A program made the position numbers and the translations under genes. The notes beneath the pieces are model-generated. The model did not search any database, had not been told where the DNA came from, and saw only the letters and a list, made by a program, of their open reading frames with translations. Below, piece by piece: positions 8,705 through 17,410 of a stretch of 62,913 bases of DNA (its first letter is position 1; each line of letters starts with the position of its first letter). Source of the DNA: Candidatus Peregrinibacteria bacterium. Its GTDB lineage: Bacteria > Patescibacteriota > Gracilibacteria > UBA1369 > JACRIC01. The stretch covers positions 1 through 62,913 of the forward strand of contig JACPHH010000006.1 in the NCBI GenBank assembly GCA_016188705.1. Direction: 5' to 3'.

Positions 8705-10094
8705 AAAAGATTTTGAAGTAGATCAGTGGACTATTGATGGCATCCATGTTTGGCCGCTTATACGCCTTGACATGATGATGGGACTCCATTTCGAGGAATC
8801 TGAAAAACTGCAAATAAAAATTACTCTGCTTTTTAAAATACGTCAGGCGTTTGGCATGATTTTTGGATATGTTCGATACATTTTTCAATCTCTTCGCGAC
8901 ATGAAAAATAATGCCAAAATTCATCCGGTTGACGCGGTGATTCTTGGCGATGGAATCGCTCGCGTTTTCCTCAATGGCAAATGGCATGACCGATTTTGCG
9001 ATCCTTTGGTTCATGATTTGAGCCTCAAAAATAAAACGAGCCTCGTTCTCGAACCGCTGCATAATTACATCGTCCCTCGCTACAGTCCATCAATTTTTAT
9101 CCAACATTTACTGGATTTTTCATTATTAAAAAATTTTATTTTTAAAAAAAAACATTTCAAACATATTGAGCTTAAAGATTTTCAGAAGTTTGTCGAATAC
9201 ATACAATTAAAAAAATTACGCATTCCCCTTCCTGATGAAAATCGCTTAAAAATAATTGTTTTGACGGTAAAATCGTACGCCGAGCACTATAAAAAAATAC
9301 TTAAACTCGCGAAACCGTCACAGGGCTTTGTTGTCTGTTACTATGGTCCAAGGGGACTTGCTTTCAATCTGGCTTGCCATCAGCTTGGGATTCCCTCCGT
9401 GGATATTCAACACGGCGTTGCCGGTGAATATAATCCCGCGTATGGGCAGTGGAACAAGGTTCCACCAAGCGGATATGAAGTGCTGCCCTCCATCTTTTGG
9501 TGTTGGACAAAAGAGGACGCTTTGGCGATACGTCGATGGAATAAGAACGTTACAGAGTCGCACCGCGCCGTTCTTAGCGGTAACATGTTCGCTGATTTTT
9601 GGAAAAATGCGTCTATTATGGATAAAAAAATAGACAACAATTCGTTTCAAAGCCTCACTAAAAAGAAAGAAGACATACATATCCTTGTCACTCTCTCGTC
9701 AGTGGAAAATCATAATAATCTTCTTTTATCCAAAATTATTGAAGTCATGAAACATTCCGATGCACGTTGGAAATGGTGGATACGACTGCATCCTTGTTTA
9801 TTATATAAAAAAAAAGAAGTCAAAAAAACCCTTCAAGAAGCGCGTATTCAAAATTTCGAAATTGATCAGGCGACCGATCTCCCTTTGTATTTGATTTTGC
9901 CTCACATGGATATTCATATAACTTATGTTTCGGCTACAGTAGTGGAAGCCTGTATGTTCGGAGTTCGTTCGATTGTCACGGGAGAGGATGCCGTACGCTA
10001 TTTTTCCGCTCAAATTTCTTCAGGATGGGCTGTCTACAGCGAAACTCCGGATAAAATAACGCAAGCCATAAAGCGTTTATCTTCATCATGCTAA
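8664..10094 (+). CDS. Putative polysaccharide biosynthesis protein (GT-B-like)
   Basis: 476 aa. The N-terminus has the pattern WTIDGIHVWPLIRLD, seen in a class of capsule or surface-carbohydrate proteins with a GT-B-like fold related to CDP-glycerol or capsule (KpsC/S-like) transferases. The C-terminal half has WIRLHPCLLY and the donor-side segment TYVSATVVEACMFGVRSIVTG, a typical S/T-x-V-E-A nucleotide-sugar contact. Function is probably transfer or polymerisation in the glycan; the substrate is unknown. The start codon lies 41 bp inside the FkbM gene. The TAA stop shares its last base with the first base of a palindromic element. Confidence 0.7.
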   Translation: MKAEHILALFNQIEKDFEVDQWTIDGIHVWPLIRLDMMMGLHFEESEKLQIKITLLFKIRQAFGMIFGYVRYIFQSLRDMKNNAKIHPVDAVILGDGIARVFLNGKWHDRFCDPLVHDLSLKNKTSLVLEPLHNYIVPRYSPSIFIQHLLDFSLLKNFIFKKKHFKHIELKDFQKFVEYIQLKKLRIPLPDENRLKIIVLTVKSYAEHYKKILKLAKPSQGFVVCYYGPRGLAFNLACHQLGIPSVDIQHGVAGEYNPAYGQWNKVPPSGYEVLPSIFWCWTKEDALAIRRWNKNVTESHRAVLSGNMFADFWKNASIMDKKIDNNSFQSLTKKKEDIHILVTLSSVENHNNLLLSKIIEVMKHSDARWKWWIRLHPCLLYKKKEVKKTLQEARIQNFEIDQATDLPLYLILPHMDIHITYVSATVVEACMFGVRSIVTGEDAVRYFSAQISSGWAVYSETPDKITQAIKRLSSSC

Positions 10095-10186
10095 GGAACC
10101 TCTGAAAAACGTACCATCTACTGCAATTTTACCATGTCGGCTGCAAAATGTTCAAAGCTCCTTGAGCGTATCTTATCTGATACGCT
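10094..10186 (+). repeat. Palindromic element, left half
   Basis: Left arm from AGGAACCTCTGAAAAACG up to and including the central inverted repeat GCGTATC...GATACGC (10167-10186). The right arm is missing and is replaced by the third repeat family. The first base of the element is the last base of the stop codon of the preceding gene. Confidence 0.88.
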
Positions 10187-10262
10187 TTTTCCTTTGAAAA
10201 AAAGTACATATCGCTGGGAGGCGGGGGCTCGTCGCTCGGATACTCGACCGAATCAAAGAGCA
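10183..10262 (+). repeat. Third repeat family, uninterrupted copy
   Basis: About 80 bp starting ACGCTTTTTCCTTTGAA and containing GTACATAT, GGGAGGCGGG, CTCGTCGCTCGGATACTCG and GATCAAA-like sequence. The same string recurs at 28524-28742, where it is split by a 130-bp hairpin element. This copy shows the uninterrupted state. The rest of the spacer to 10334 holds no gene that I can see. Confidence 0.8.
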
Positions 10263-10334
10263 AAGATTGACCTCGTCCATTATTTTTGTCATATTTAGCC
10301 GAGGAAAACATACTTTTTTATTCAAAGGACTCTC

Positions 10335-11585
10335 ATGTACAAAGAAATCACCCGATGTCGTATTTGCGGGAATCAACATCTGGTGCCATTGGTTGATCTT
10401 GGATCAATGGCCCTTACCGGCATTTTTCCAAAGGAAAGATCGTCTTCGGTTGGCTCGGGTCCTCTTGAATTAGTCAAGTGCGCGGAGGATCCCCATTCAA
10501 ATAATTGCGGACTGGCGCAGTTGCGACATAATTTCGCGCTGGATCAGCTTTACGGACTTAATTATGGTTATCGGTCTGGTTTGAATCAATCCATGGTGCA
10601 TCATCTTCATTCAAAAGTACAAAAAATACTTGAAAGAGTGGAATTGAATCCGGGCGACGCGGTGATTGATATAGGCAGTAACGATAGCACTCTGCTTCAA
10701 GCCTATCCGAAAATGGATATTCAATTGATTGGCATTGATCCCACTGGAGCTAAATTTAAGAAATTTTACCCTTCTCACATCGATCTCATTATTGATTTTT
10801 TTCCATGTAAAAATCTTTTGTCAAAATTGCCTAAAGGGAAAGCGAAAATTATTACTTCCATCGCCATGTTTTATGATTTGGAAGATCCACTTTCTTTTGT
10901 TCAAAATATTTATGACGTCTTGGATGAAAAAGGCGTATGGGTATTTGAACAAAGCTATATGCCAAAAATGCTTGAAATGAATGCCTATGACACGATCTGT
11001 CATGAACATCTTGAATATTATTCGCTCAAGCAAATCCACTACATGATGGAAAAGGTTGGATTTAAAATTATTGACGTTGAATTCAACTCAACCAATGGCG
11101 GCAGTTTTTCCGTTATGGTGGCTAGAAAAGATTCTCCTTTGCAAGCGAATGAAACATTGGTGAACCACATACTGCAAGAAGAAATTAAAAAGGATTTACA
11201 TACTCTTGCGCCGTATCAGAAATTTCAGCAAAGAATCAAAAAGCATAAAGACGATTTGCTCAGTTTTATTCATGAAAAGCATGAGCAGGAAAATACCATT
11301 ATCGGCTACGGAGCGTCTACAAAAGGCAATGTTATTTTGCAATATTGCGGAATTACGGAAAAAGAGATTCCTTTTATTGCCGAAGTAAATGAAGATAAAT
11401 TTGGCAGCTTTACGCCAGGATCCTTGATTCCCATTATTTCAGAAAAAGAAGCAAAAAAAATGCGGCCTGATATATTCATGGTTCTTCCATGGCATTTTCG
11501 CGATAACATTCTTAAAAGAGAAGAAAGTTATCTTCAAGACGGCGGCCATTTATTTTTTCCATTACCTCAATTAGAAGTTGTTTAA
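10335..11585 (+). CDS. Sugar C-methyltransferase, NovU/TylC3 type
   Basis: 416 aa with the three-part architecture of dTDP-sugar C-methyltransferases. An N-terminal zinc-binding domain starts CRICGN with further cysteines near residues 52 and 60. The central class I SAM domain has VIDIGSNDSTLL and GIDPTG. The C-terminal nucleotide-binding-like domain has IIGYGASTKGNVILQ. Such enzymes add a methyl group to C3 or C5 of a 4-keto-deoxy sugar nucleotide. The segment HEHLEYYS is the conserved motif near the active site. An AAAGGA lies a few bases upstream of the ATG. A keto-sugar precursor would come from a dehydratase such as the one at 22676. Substrate not determined. Confidence 0.88.
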   Translation: MYKEITRCRICGNQHLVPLVDLGSMALTGIFPKERSSSVGSGPLELVKCAEDPHSNNCGLAQLRHNFALDQLYGLNYGYRSGLNQSMVHHLHSKVQKILERVELNPGDAVIDIGSNDSTLLQAYPKMDIQLIGIDPTGAKFKKFYPSHIDLIIDFFPCKNLLSKLPKGKAKIITSIAMFYDLEDPLSFVQNIYDVLDEKGVWVFEQSYMPKMLEMNAYDTICHEHLEYYSLKQIHYMMEKVGFKIIDVEFNSTNGGSFSVMVARKDSPLQANETLVNHILQEEIKKDLHTLAPYQKFQQRIKKHKDDLLSFIHEKHEQENTIIGYGASTKGNVILQYCGITEKEIPFIAEVNEDKFGSFTPGSLIPIISEKEAKKMRPDIFMVLPWHFRDNILKREESYLQDGGHLFFPLPQLEVV

Positions 11586-11593
11586 GTAAAAAA

Positions 11594-12586
11594 ATGCATA
11601 TAAAAGTCATGAATAATGACGCGTCGATATTTCATCGTTATTACCATCCGGAAGCTTTTAAAGATCGATTTATCGATGATAGGACAGATGCTTTGGACAT
11701 TCTGATTCCCATTATCCACACGAATGAAATGTGGGAAAGCAACCTTAGATCCATCTATCGAGAGGTTCCGGTTCATCGGCTGCTTATCGGAAATGGAGGG
11801 TGTATCGATAATTCGATTGAAATTGTCAAAAAATATCCGCGCGTTACCATTTTTGATCATGCCAAATATAAAACTTTGGGATTCAGCATTCGAAAACTCA
11901 TTGAGGAAGTATCAACTGAATGGTTCGCGTATTTTCATTCGGACGTTTTTTTGCCTCATGGCTGGTTTGAAACCATGAAAAAATATAAAAAAGAATATGA
12001 CTGGTACGGATGCCAAATGCAGATTACGGCGCTTGTTGAATTTCCCGACGAAAACAACGCCACAAAAAATCGTCCTTTCGCAGGAACTCAAATAGGTCGA
12101 AAAAAGGCTTTCACTCCTCATCTTCATGAAATTGACGATGACTTCGTGTATCGGCAGGAAGACTATGTTTTTAATAATGTTGTTGAAAAAGGAGGCTTTA
12201 AAACGGGTTTTGTCGATGACGTTTTTCATTATCATCAGCTGATTCATAAAAAGAGTCCTTGGTCGAGAAACATTAAACGCGTTACCGTTGAAATGGACTG
12301 GAGTCCTGAAGAACTGGCGAGAGCAAGCGACATGCAAGTCCATGGAGTCGTTAAATATCTGAAGCCGACCAACTATTTGGCTTCGTGGATTTCTCTTGAT
12401 TTGGCGCGACTCATTGAACTTAAAAAATTATCCTGGAAAGAATTTAAAAATTGGGCGGAAGAGGTGAATCCTCAGTGGAAGCCTTATTTAAAATATTGGC
12501 AAGTATTTCTCATGAGAATGTATTTAAACCTTAGTCGTGGCGAAGGAATTCTTCAAAAATGCAAACGCTGGTTTTTAAAAAAATAA
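11594..12586 (+). CDS. GT2-like glycosyltransferase
   Basis: 330 aa. The segment LDILIPIIHTNE followed by NGGCIDNSIEIVKKYP looks like the first strands of a GT-A domain, and YFHSDVFLP occupies the position of the metal-binding DxD motif. Later YRQEDYVFNNVVEKGG resembles the catalytic-base region (ED) of GT2 enzymes. It therefore probably is an inverting GT-A glycosyltransferase. It begins 8 bp after the C-methyltransferase stop and ends 15 bp before the next gene, consistent with one operon. Confidence 0.75.
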   Translation: MHIKVMNNDASIFHRYYHPEAFKDRFIDDRTDALDILIPIIHTNEMWESNLRSIYREVPVHRLLIGNGGCIDNSIEIVKKYPRVTIFDHAKYKTLGFSIRKLIEEVSTEWFAYFHSDVFLPHGWFETMKKYKKEYDWYGCQMQITALVEFPDENNATKNRPFAGTQIGRKKAFTPHLHEIDDDFVYRQEDYVFNNVVEKGGFKTGFVDDVFHYHQLIHKKSPWSRNIKRVTVEMDWSPEELARASDMQVHGVVKYLKPTNYLASWISLDLARLIELKKLSWKEFKNWAEEVNPQWKPYLKYWQVFLMRMYLNLSRGEGILQKCKRWFLKK

Positions 12587-12601
12587 AAAAACCTGAAATA
12601 T

Positions 12602-14065
12602 ATGGAAACCTCTGAAAAACATCCTTTCGACCGCACATGCAAAAATTCGAGCGAAAACACTGAAAGCACGCAATCGGCTCTACTTGTTATAAATACAATG
12701 ACTTATTTTGTGGGGCTTGTTGAAACAGGAAGAATGCTGCAGAAAAAATCAAAATATAAACCCATTTTTTACTTTACTCAGCCTTATCCAAAATATCAGG
12801 AAGATTTAGCCATTTGCGAAAAAGAACGCATGCGGTATATCTGTGGTTTTCAAAAAATTCCTCTCATTCTCGGTGGAGATTCTTCACGTCTGACTCCCAA
12901 GCAGGATAGTTTCAAAAAATTCTGCCTCTATTTTTATGGCATTTTTTTTGTCGGTTTTCTCTATGAAATGTTTTCATATTTCAAAGAATTTTCAAAAATT
13001 CGCGCGTTGATTCGAAAATCGAAGCCGACAATACTCATTATCGCAGGAGATAACATCGGATATAACACCAATATTCTCGTAAAAATATGCCATGACAATA
13101 AAATTCCATCTCTGATCATTCCTTTATGGATGGCAGGTCCGGCTGAAGCGGCTGAAGCTTATTTTCATAATCCTCTTTATGATGCTCGCAGATTATCCAA
13201 TCGCATTTTAGGTTTTTTCGATCCAAAATGGCTCTACTCGCACAAGGGAAAAAAGATGATACGGTGGCCTGCTTTTAAAATACTGGCCATGAAACTTTTT
13301 GGACTGGAACCACCGCTGCCCTGGATTCTTAACAGCAGCTATGCCGATAGCATTACGGCGGAGTGCGAGGAAATGGCGGCATTTATGAAACGCGAAGGCA
13401 TTCCTTTGAAGCAAATTACTGTCACTGGCTCTCTCGCGAACGATATTATGGCCGAAAACATTCGAGACTATGATACGCGAAAAAAAAATCTTTTCGAACG
13501 CCTTAATCTCGAAAAAGATAAGCCTCTCTTACTGTGTGCGTTGCCTCCCAATATTTTGTATGGCTATTCTCGGCCGGAATGCGATTTTTCTACTTATGGG
13601 GAGCTCGTAGAATTTTGGATCAAGTCGCTCGCGAATATAAAAAATTATAACGTGGTTATATCTTTGCATCCTGCCATAAAATATGAAGAAATTCGCTCTA
13701 TCGAAGACTTTGGCGTTACAATTGCCCTGGAAAAAATTATCGATCTCATTCCGTATTGCGATCTTTTTGTCGCCGCCATGTCCGGTACTATCCACTGGGC
13801 TACGGCCTGCGGAAAACCAGTGCTCAATTATGATGTGTATAAATTCCGCTACAAAGATTTTTTGGAATATAAAGGCATTCTGTATGCCGATCAGAAAGAC
13901 CATTTTACAATGCTCCTTCAGAAGCTTACTCATAATAATGATTTTTACCTAAAAATACTTCATGAGCAAAAATCCAACTCTCGTCAATGGGGTATTCTTG
14001 ATGGAAAATGTGGCAATCGAATTCTTCAACGCATTGATACTTTGGTAAAACAATATTCATGCTAA
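12602..14065 (+). CDS. GT-B-like surface carbohydrate protein
   Basis: 487 aa. The fold prediction from visible motifs is two Rossmann-like halves: ALLVINTMTYFVGLVETGR at the start, and in the second half VVISLHPAIKYEE, then AAMSGTIHWATACGKPVLNY. That pattern is found in UDP-GlcNAc 2-epimerase, CDP-glycerol transferase and related GT-B proteins. I cannot assign an exact reaction. The first 20 or so residues (METSEK...) derive from a palindromic-element fragment at 12604-12661. A later start at the ATG coding Met33 (12698) would omit it but would also cut into the first strand. The 3' end overlaps the flippase by 7 bp. Confidence 0.68.
   Translation: METSEKHPFDRTCKNSSENTESTQSALLVINTMTYFVGLVETGRMLQKKSKYKPIFYFTQPYPKYQEDLAICEKERMRYICGFQKIPLILGGDSSRLTPKQDSFKKFCLYFYGIFFVGFLYEMFSYFKEFSKIRALIRKSKPTILIIAGDNIGYNTNILVKICHDNKIPSLIIPLWMAGPAEAAEAYFHNPLYDARRLSNRILGFFDPKWLYSHKGKKMIRWPAFKILAMKLFGLEPPLPWILNSSYADSITAECEEMAAFMKREGIPLKQITVTGSLANDIMAENIRDYDTRKKNLFERLNLEKDKPLLLCALPPNILYGYSRPECDFSTYGELVEFWIKSLANIKNYNVVISLHPAIKYEEIRSIEDFGVTIALEKIIDLIPYCDLFVAAMSGTIHWATACGKPVLNYDVYKFRYKDFLEYKGILYADQKDHFTMLLQKLTHNNDFYLKILHEQKSNSRQWGILDGKCGNRILQRIDTLVKQYSC
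12604..12661 (+). repeat. Palindromic element arm at a CDS start
   Basis: About 58 bp matching one arm of the palindromic element (GGAAACCTCTGAAAAACAT, then TTCGA and ATGCAAAAATTCGAGCG). It supplies the first codons of the downstream gene (METSEK). A one-base shift part-way along means that only the first third keeps the frame used in the other in-gene copies. Confidence 0.85.
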
Positions 14066-15483
14066 AACATTTTAAGCAAACTCCTTTTTTTGAATTACTC
14101 AAACATTCAAAAAATTATTTTCTAAGCAATCTAGCGACCGGCGCGCTAGCCTTTTTATCAATGCCGGTGATGACGCGGCTTCTTTCACCGCATGATTATG
14201 GAGTATTGGCTGTTTTTACCGGCTATCAAGGTATTTTTATCGCTCTGCTGACGCTTAATTGCTACGTTGCCCTGGGACGCTATTACTATGAAAAAAAGGA
14301 GGATTTTAAAGAATTTTTTGGCACAAATTTGATTTTTGTGCTCTTTCTGCTTGTATTGGCTTTTCTGTTTTTTATGATTTTTCGAGAACAAGCGGCATCA
14401 ATCTTAGGCCTTCCCTCCAACACAATCGTGTACATAGTCCCAGCGGTGCTGATTTACGTAAGCGGATCGTGGTTTGAACAGTTGTATATGCCGCAAAAAG
14501 AGAGCCGAAAAATCGCCGTGAGAAATATTTTTCGAGCCTACGGCATCTTTACGCTCTCGGTTGTTATTATTTTATTTTTGAACCATGAAAAATACTTAGG
14601 ACAAATATATGGCATGATGATTATTGGCACATTGTTTTTTTTCTATTATATTTTCGAGCTTAAATCCTATTTGAAGCTTTCTTTTCAATTAAAACACGTA
14701 CGGTATATTCTCCATTATTCCGTTCCTCTCTTGCTGTACTCTTTAAGCGGAGTCATTTTGGCTCAATTCGATAAAATCATGGTGAATAGATACTTGGGAA
14801 GCGATTCCGCCGGGTTATACGCTTTTGCCGCGGTAGTCGGTTCCATTTTGACCATTATCAGCAGCGCGATGTTTCAGGCGTGGAATCCTGATTATTTTGC
14901 CCACATGGACTCTAAAAATTATAACCAGCTCAACTCGGATGCTTATAAAATTTTTAAAATTATTATGATCTGCGCGCTTTTTCTTATTTTATTCGGCCAG
15001 GAAATCGGAATGATCTTGGCTTCAAAAAATTTTTATGACGCGTTGCCAGTTATTCCGATTATCGTCATAGGATACATTTTTAACTCCATCTTTGCTTTTT
15101 ACGGATGGAATATTGAATACGAAAAAAAGAATATATATCTCTCGATGGTGGTATTAGCGGCTGGAGCGATCAATATTTTTCTGAATATGCTTTTTATTCC
15201 GAAATTTGGTTACATCGCGGCGGCTTATACAACCGCTGTATCGTATTTCGCCATGGCCTTTCTCGCATGGTTTACGAGTAAATGCGTATTAAAAATATAC
15301 TGCGTTCCGATTTGGCCCATTTTACAGTCATTTTTCATTATTGCGCTTCTGCTTATTATTTATTTCATGATTTCTCTCTTGCCTCTCCATTTTGGATTTT
15401 TTCTTCTTATTAAATTTTTATTTTGCCTCATTGGAGCCGCTCTTTTATGCGGTCGGTCTATTTTGGATTTTTTTATAAAATGA
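14059..15483 (+). CDS. wzx: Wzx-type oligosaccharide flippase
   Basis: 474 aa integral membrane protein of the MOP superfamily with about 12-14 hydrophobic segments. The N-terminus has the polysaccharide transporter signature (NYFLSNLATGALAFL, then MPVMTRLLSPHDYGVLA), and YSLSGVILAQFDKIMVNRYLG marks the start of the second half. It would flip lipid-linked glycan repeat units across the cytoplasmic membrane. It closes the plus-strand glycosyltransferase run, and its TGA stop lies 39 bp inside the convergent oxidoreductase gene, so the two transcripts overlap at their 3' ends. Confidence 0.9.
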   Translation: MLKHFKQTPFFELLKHSKNYFLSNLATGALAFLSMPVMTRLLSPHDYGVLAVFTGYQGIFIALLTLNCYVALGRYYYEKKEDFKEFFGTNLIFVLFLLVLAFLFFMIFREQAASILGLPSNTIVYIVPAVLIYVSGSWFEQLYMPQKESRKIAVRNIFRAYGIFTLSVVIILFLNHEKYLGQIYGMMIIGTLFFFYYIFELKSYLKLSFQLKHVRYILHYSVPLLLYSLSGVILAQFDKIMVNRYLGSDSAGLYAFAAVVGSILTIISSAMFQAWNPDYFAHMDSKNYNQLNSDAYKIFKIIMICALFLILFGQEIGMILASKNFYDALPVIPIIVIGYIFNSIFAFYGWNIEYEKKNIYLSMVVLAAGAINIFLNMLFIPKFGYIAAAYTTAVSYFAMAFLAWFTSKCVLKIYCVPIWPILQSFFIIALLLIIYFMISLLPLHFGFFLLIKFLFCLIGAALLCGRSILDFFIK

Positions 15484-16407
15484 GAGATTATGCGATTGTT
15501 CCTCTATCGGGCACAAATTGGCTTTTTTATTATATAAAAATGCTTCAACTTGGTTATAGAGTCCGGGTTTAAATTGCGTATCCAACGTGTTATCAATTTC
15601 CATATTATTGATGGCGACGCTCCCGATTTCCTGAACGCACAGATGTTCCAATGGCCGTAAAATGAGACGGTGTTTTGGAGTTAATACTTCCACTCCCCAT
15701 CGGCCCGGAGCCTGCCAATTGGCTTGATACGAAAATAAAGCTCCATTTTCAGCCACGCCGGCGCCCGCAAATATTGAAGCTGAAGGATGCCAGCTCAAAC
15801 CGCCGGCACAGTATGAAGTGATTTTTTTCGGCACGCCACCAAGAAAAAAGGCGAGATCAATGACATGGGATGAATTATGAAGAAACCAATTTTCTTTGAC
15901 TCCTGGCGCTTTTTTTAAATCACCAATGACGTGACTCCATTCCGTAAATTCGAAATTAAACGAGAGTACCTTGCCGTCTTTTTTTATGATCTCTTTTGTT
16001 TTTTCGGTTGAAGCGTTAAAACGGCGATTATAAGCCACGAAAACTCGCGCTTTACGTTTTTTTGTTTCTTTCGCGACTTCATAAATTTCTTTATACGTCG
16101 CGCCGCCGGGTTTTTCAACAAGAATTTTCGTGAATCCCGCCTTTAAAAGAGACAATGTGACTTTTCCGAGCTCATTTTCAGTAACGGCTACGATTGCTGT
16201 TCGCGTCGCCGGGGTATTATTTCGCAACCACAAATCAATACCCCCAGTGATGACTTTTTCTCCTGTAGTTTCATTAAATTTCATGGCTGATTCGCTTCCT
16301 CGACCTATGACGCGTATTTCACGCTTCAAATGCTTTAAAATTTTTACGTATTCTGCTGCCATTGGTCCAGTTCCGACTACAACAATCTTTTCTGTCGTTT
16401 CTTTCAT
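15445..16407 (-). CDS. Gfo/Idh/MocA-family oxidoreductase
   Basis: 320 aa NAD(P)-dependent sugar oxidoreductase. Rossmann motif VVVGTGPMAAEYV at the N-terminus, the family signature VEKPGGATYKE near residue 105 with the catalytic lysine, and a C-terminal sheet domain including the NSSHVIDLAFF helix that carries the catalytic histidine. It oxidises or reduces a carbon of a sugar or sugar nucleotide. It starts 5 bp after the stop of a second member of the same family, and follows the amidotransferase genes, so the pair may act on the same amidated sugar. The exact substrate is unknown. Confidence 0.85.
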   Translation of the reverse strand: MKETTEKIVVVGTGPMAAEYVKILKHLKREIRVIGRGSESAMKFNETTGEKVITGGIDLWLRNNTPATRTAIVAVTENELGKVTLSLLKAGFTKILVEKPGGATYKEIYEVAKETKKRKARVFVAYNRRFNASTEKTKEIIKKDGKVLSFNFEFTEWSHVIGDLKKAPGVKENWFLHNSSHVIDLAFFLGGVPKKITSYCAGGLSWHPSASIFAGAGVAENGALFSYQANWQAPGRWGVEVLTPKHRLILRPLEHLCVQEIGSVAINNMEIDNTLDTQFKPGLYNQVEAFLYNKKANLCPIEEQSHNLSFYKKIQNRPTA

Positions 16408-16412
16408 GATTT

Positions 16413-17384
16413 CTATGTGAATGGATAATAATCAAATTTTTTGCCGGAAGAAGTATTTAAAAACGCACGTAAAGCTTCCAATAAAGTGAGATGGAGTTGA
16501 GCCGCTTTTTTATAGGGAATCAACGGACAGGCGCCGGTTTTTAAAATATTTTCCGTAAGCGTGGCCGTCATTTGACTCTGAAAAGGTATTTCGGCGTTTA
16601 CTTCCTGCCATTGCCAATTGTTTTTTTGAGAAGATTCCCAGGCTTTTCTTTCGTTTTCGCGTACTATACAACGGTACTCTTTGGCGTGAATTTCGACCAA
16701 AAAAGGTATTTCGCCATCGGGAAAACACGTAAAAGTTCCATGACTTCCGTCTTTAAAATGAACCGACAGAGTTCCATTTAATTCCAAAAAACCCGGTCTC
16801 TTGCTATCAATGGGCGTTGGATCCAGCGCGCCGGTTATTACTTCATAATCATAGCAACCGGTGAGGTAAGCGATGTGATCGATGTAATGAATAATATTTG
16901 TAATGAGACCATACTGACTGCCCGTAACAAGATAGGTAAGCGGGCCACTTTGTATTTTCTTTGGTAATTCAGCATAAAAGGTCATGGCGCGCATGCTGCA
17001 ATTCACCCAAGCCTGGCAATGATTTTTTTCGAGCAATTGTTCAACTTTTTGATAATCCTCATATCGCTGAAAAAGGATTTTTTCCAAAATCATGGATTTT
17101 ACGGAACATGTTTCGAAAAGTTTTTCTACTACTTCGCGTCGGTAATTCGAAGTGGTCGCTATAATCACGAGATCAAATGACTGAGCCGTATCTCCCAGCG
17201 TCTTGACGTACCGTAATTGATGATGAGCCGATCCAGTCGCCAACTGATACCTCTCTTCCGCTCTTTTGAGAGACTCCTCGGATGGATCAACAATGGTAAT
17301 ATGTAATGGTTGAAGTACCATCTTTAAGGCTTGAAGATGGCGGCTTCCAAGCTGACCAGCGCCAATAATGCAAAGAGTGTTCAT
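16413..17384 (-). CDS. Gfo/Idh/MocA-family oxidoreductase, divergent
   Basis: About 323 aa. Rossmann motif CIIGAGQLGSRHLQAL at the N-terminus. The signature EKP of the family reads EKIL here (MILEKILFQRYEDY), so the proline after the catalytic-site Glu-Lys pair is replaced, while the Lys is kept. The segment NIIHYIDHIAYLTG corresponds to the helix carrying the active-site histidine. Met at 17384 starts directly at the Rossmann strand; a start at 17405 would add seven residues. It is tightly linked to the amidotransferase upstream and the second oxidoreductase downstream. Confidence 0.8.
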   Translation of the reverse strand: MNTLCIIGAGQLGSRHLQALKMVLQPLHITIVDPSEESLKRAEERYQLATGSAHHQLRYVKTLGDTAQSFDLVIIATTSNYRREVVEKLFETCSVKSMILEKILFQRYEDYQKVEQLLEKNHCQAWVNCSMRAMTFYAELPKKIQSGPLTYLVTGSQYGLITNIIHYIDHIAYLTGCYDYEVITGALDPTPIDSKRPGFLELNGTLSVHFKDGSHGTFTCFPDGEIPFLVEIHAKEYRCIVRENERKAWESSQKNNWQWQEVNAEIPFQSQMTATLTENILKTGACPLIPYKKAAQLHLTLLEALRAFLNTSSGKKFDYYPFT

Positions 17385-17410
17385 GCGATGTATTTCAGAC
17401 GGCATATTTT

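Noticed and set aside
14059-15483. Alternative genetic code with TGA read as Gly, as in some candidate phyla
   Set aside because: TGA serves as the stop of this and other genes (for example at 4890-4892), and no conserved domain is interrupted by in-frame TGA.
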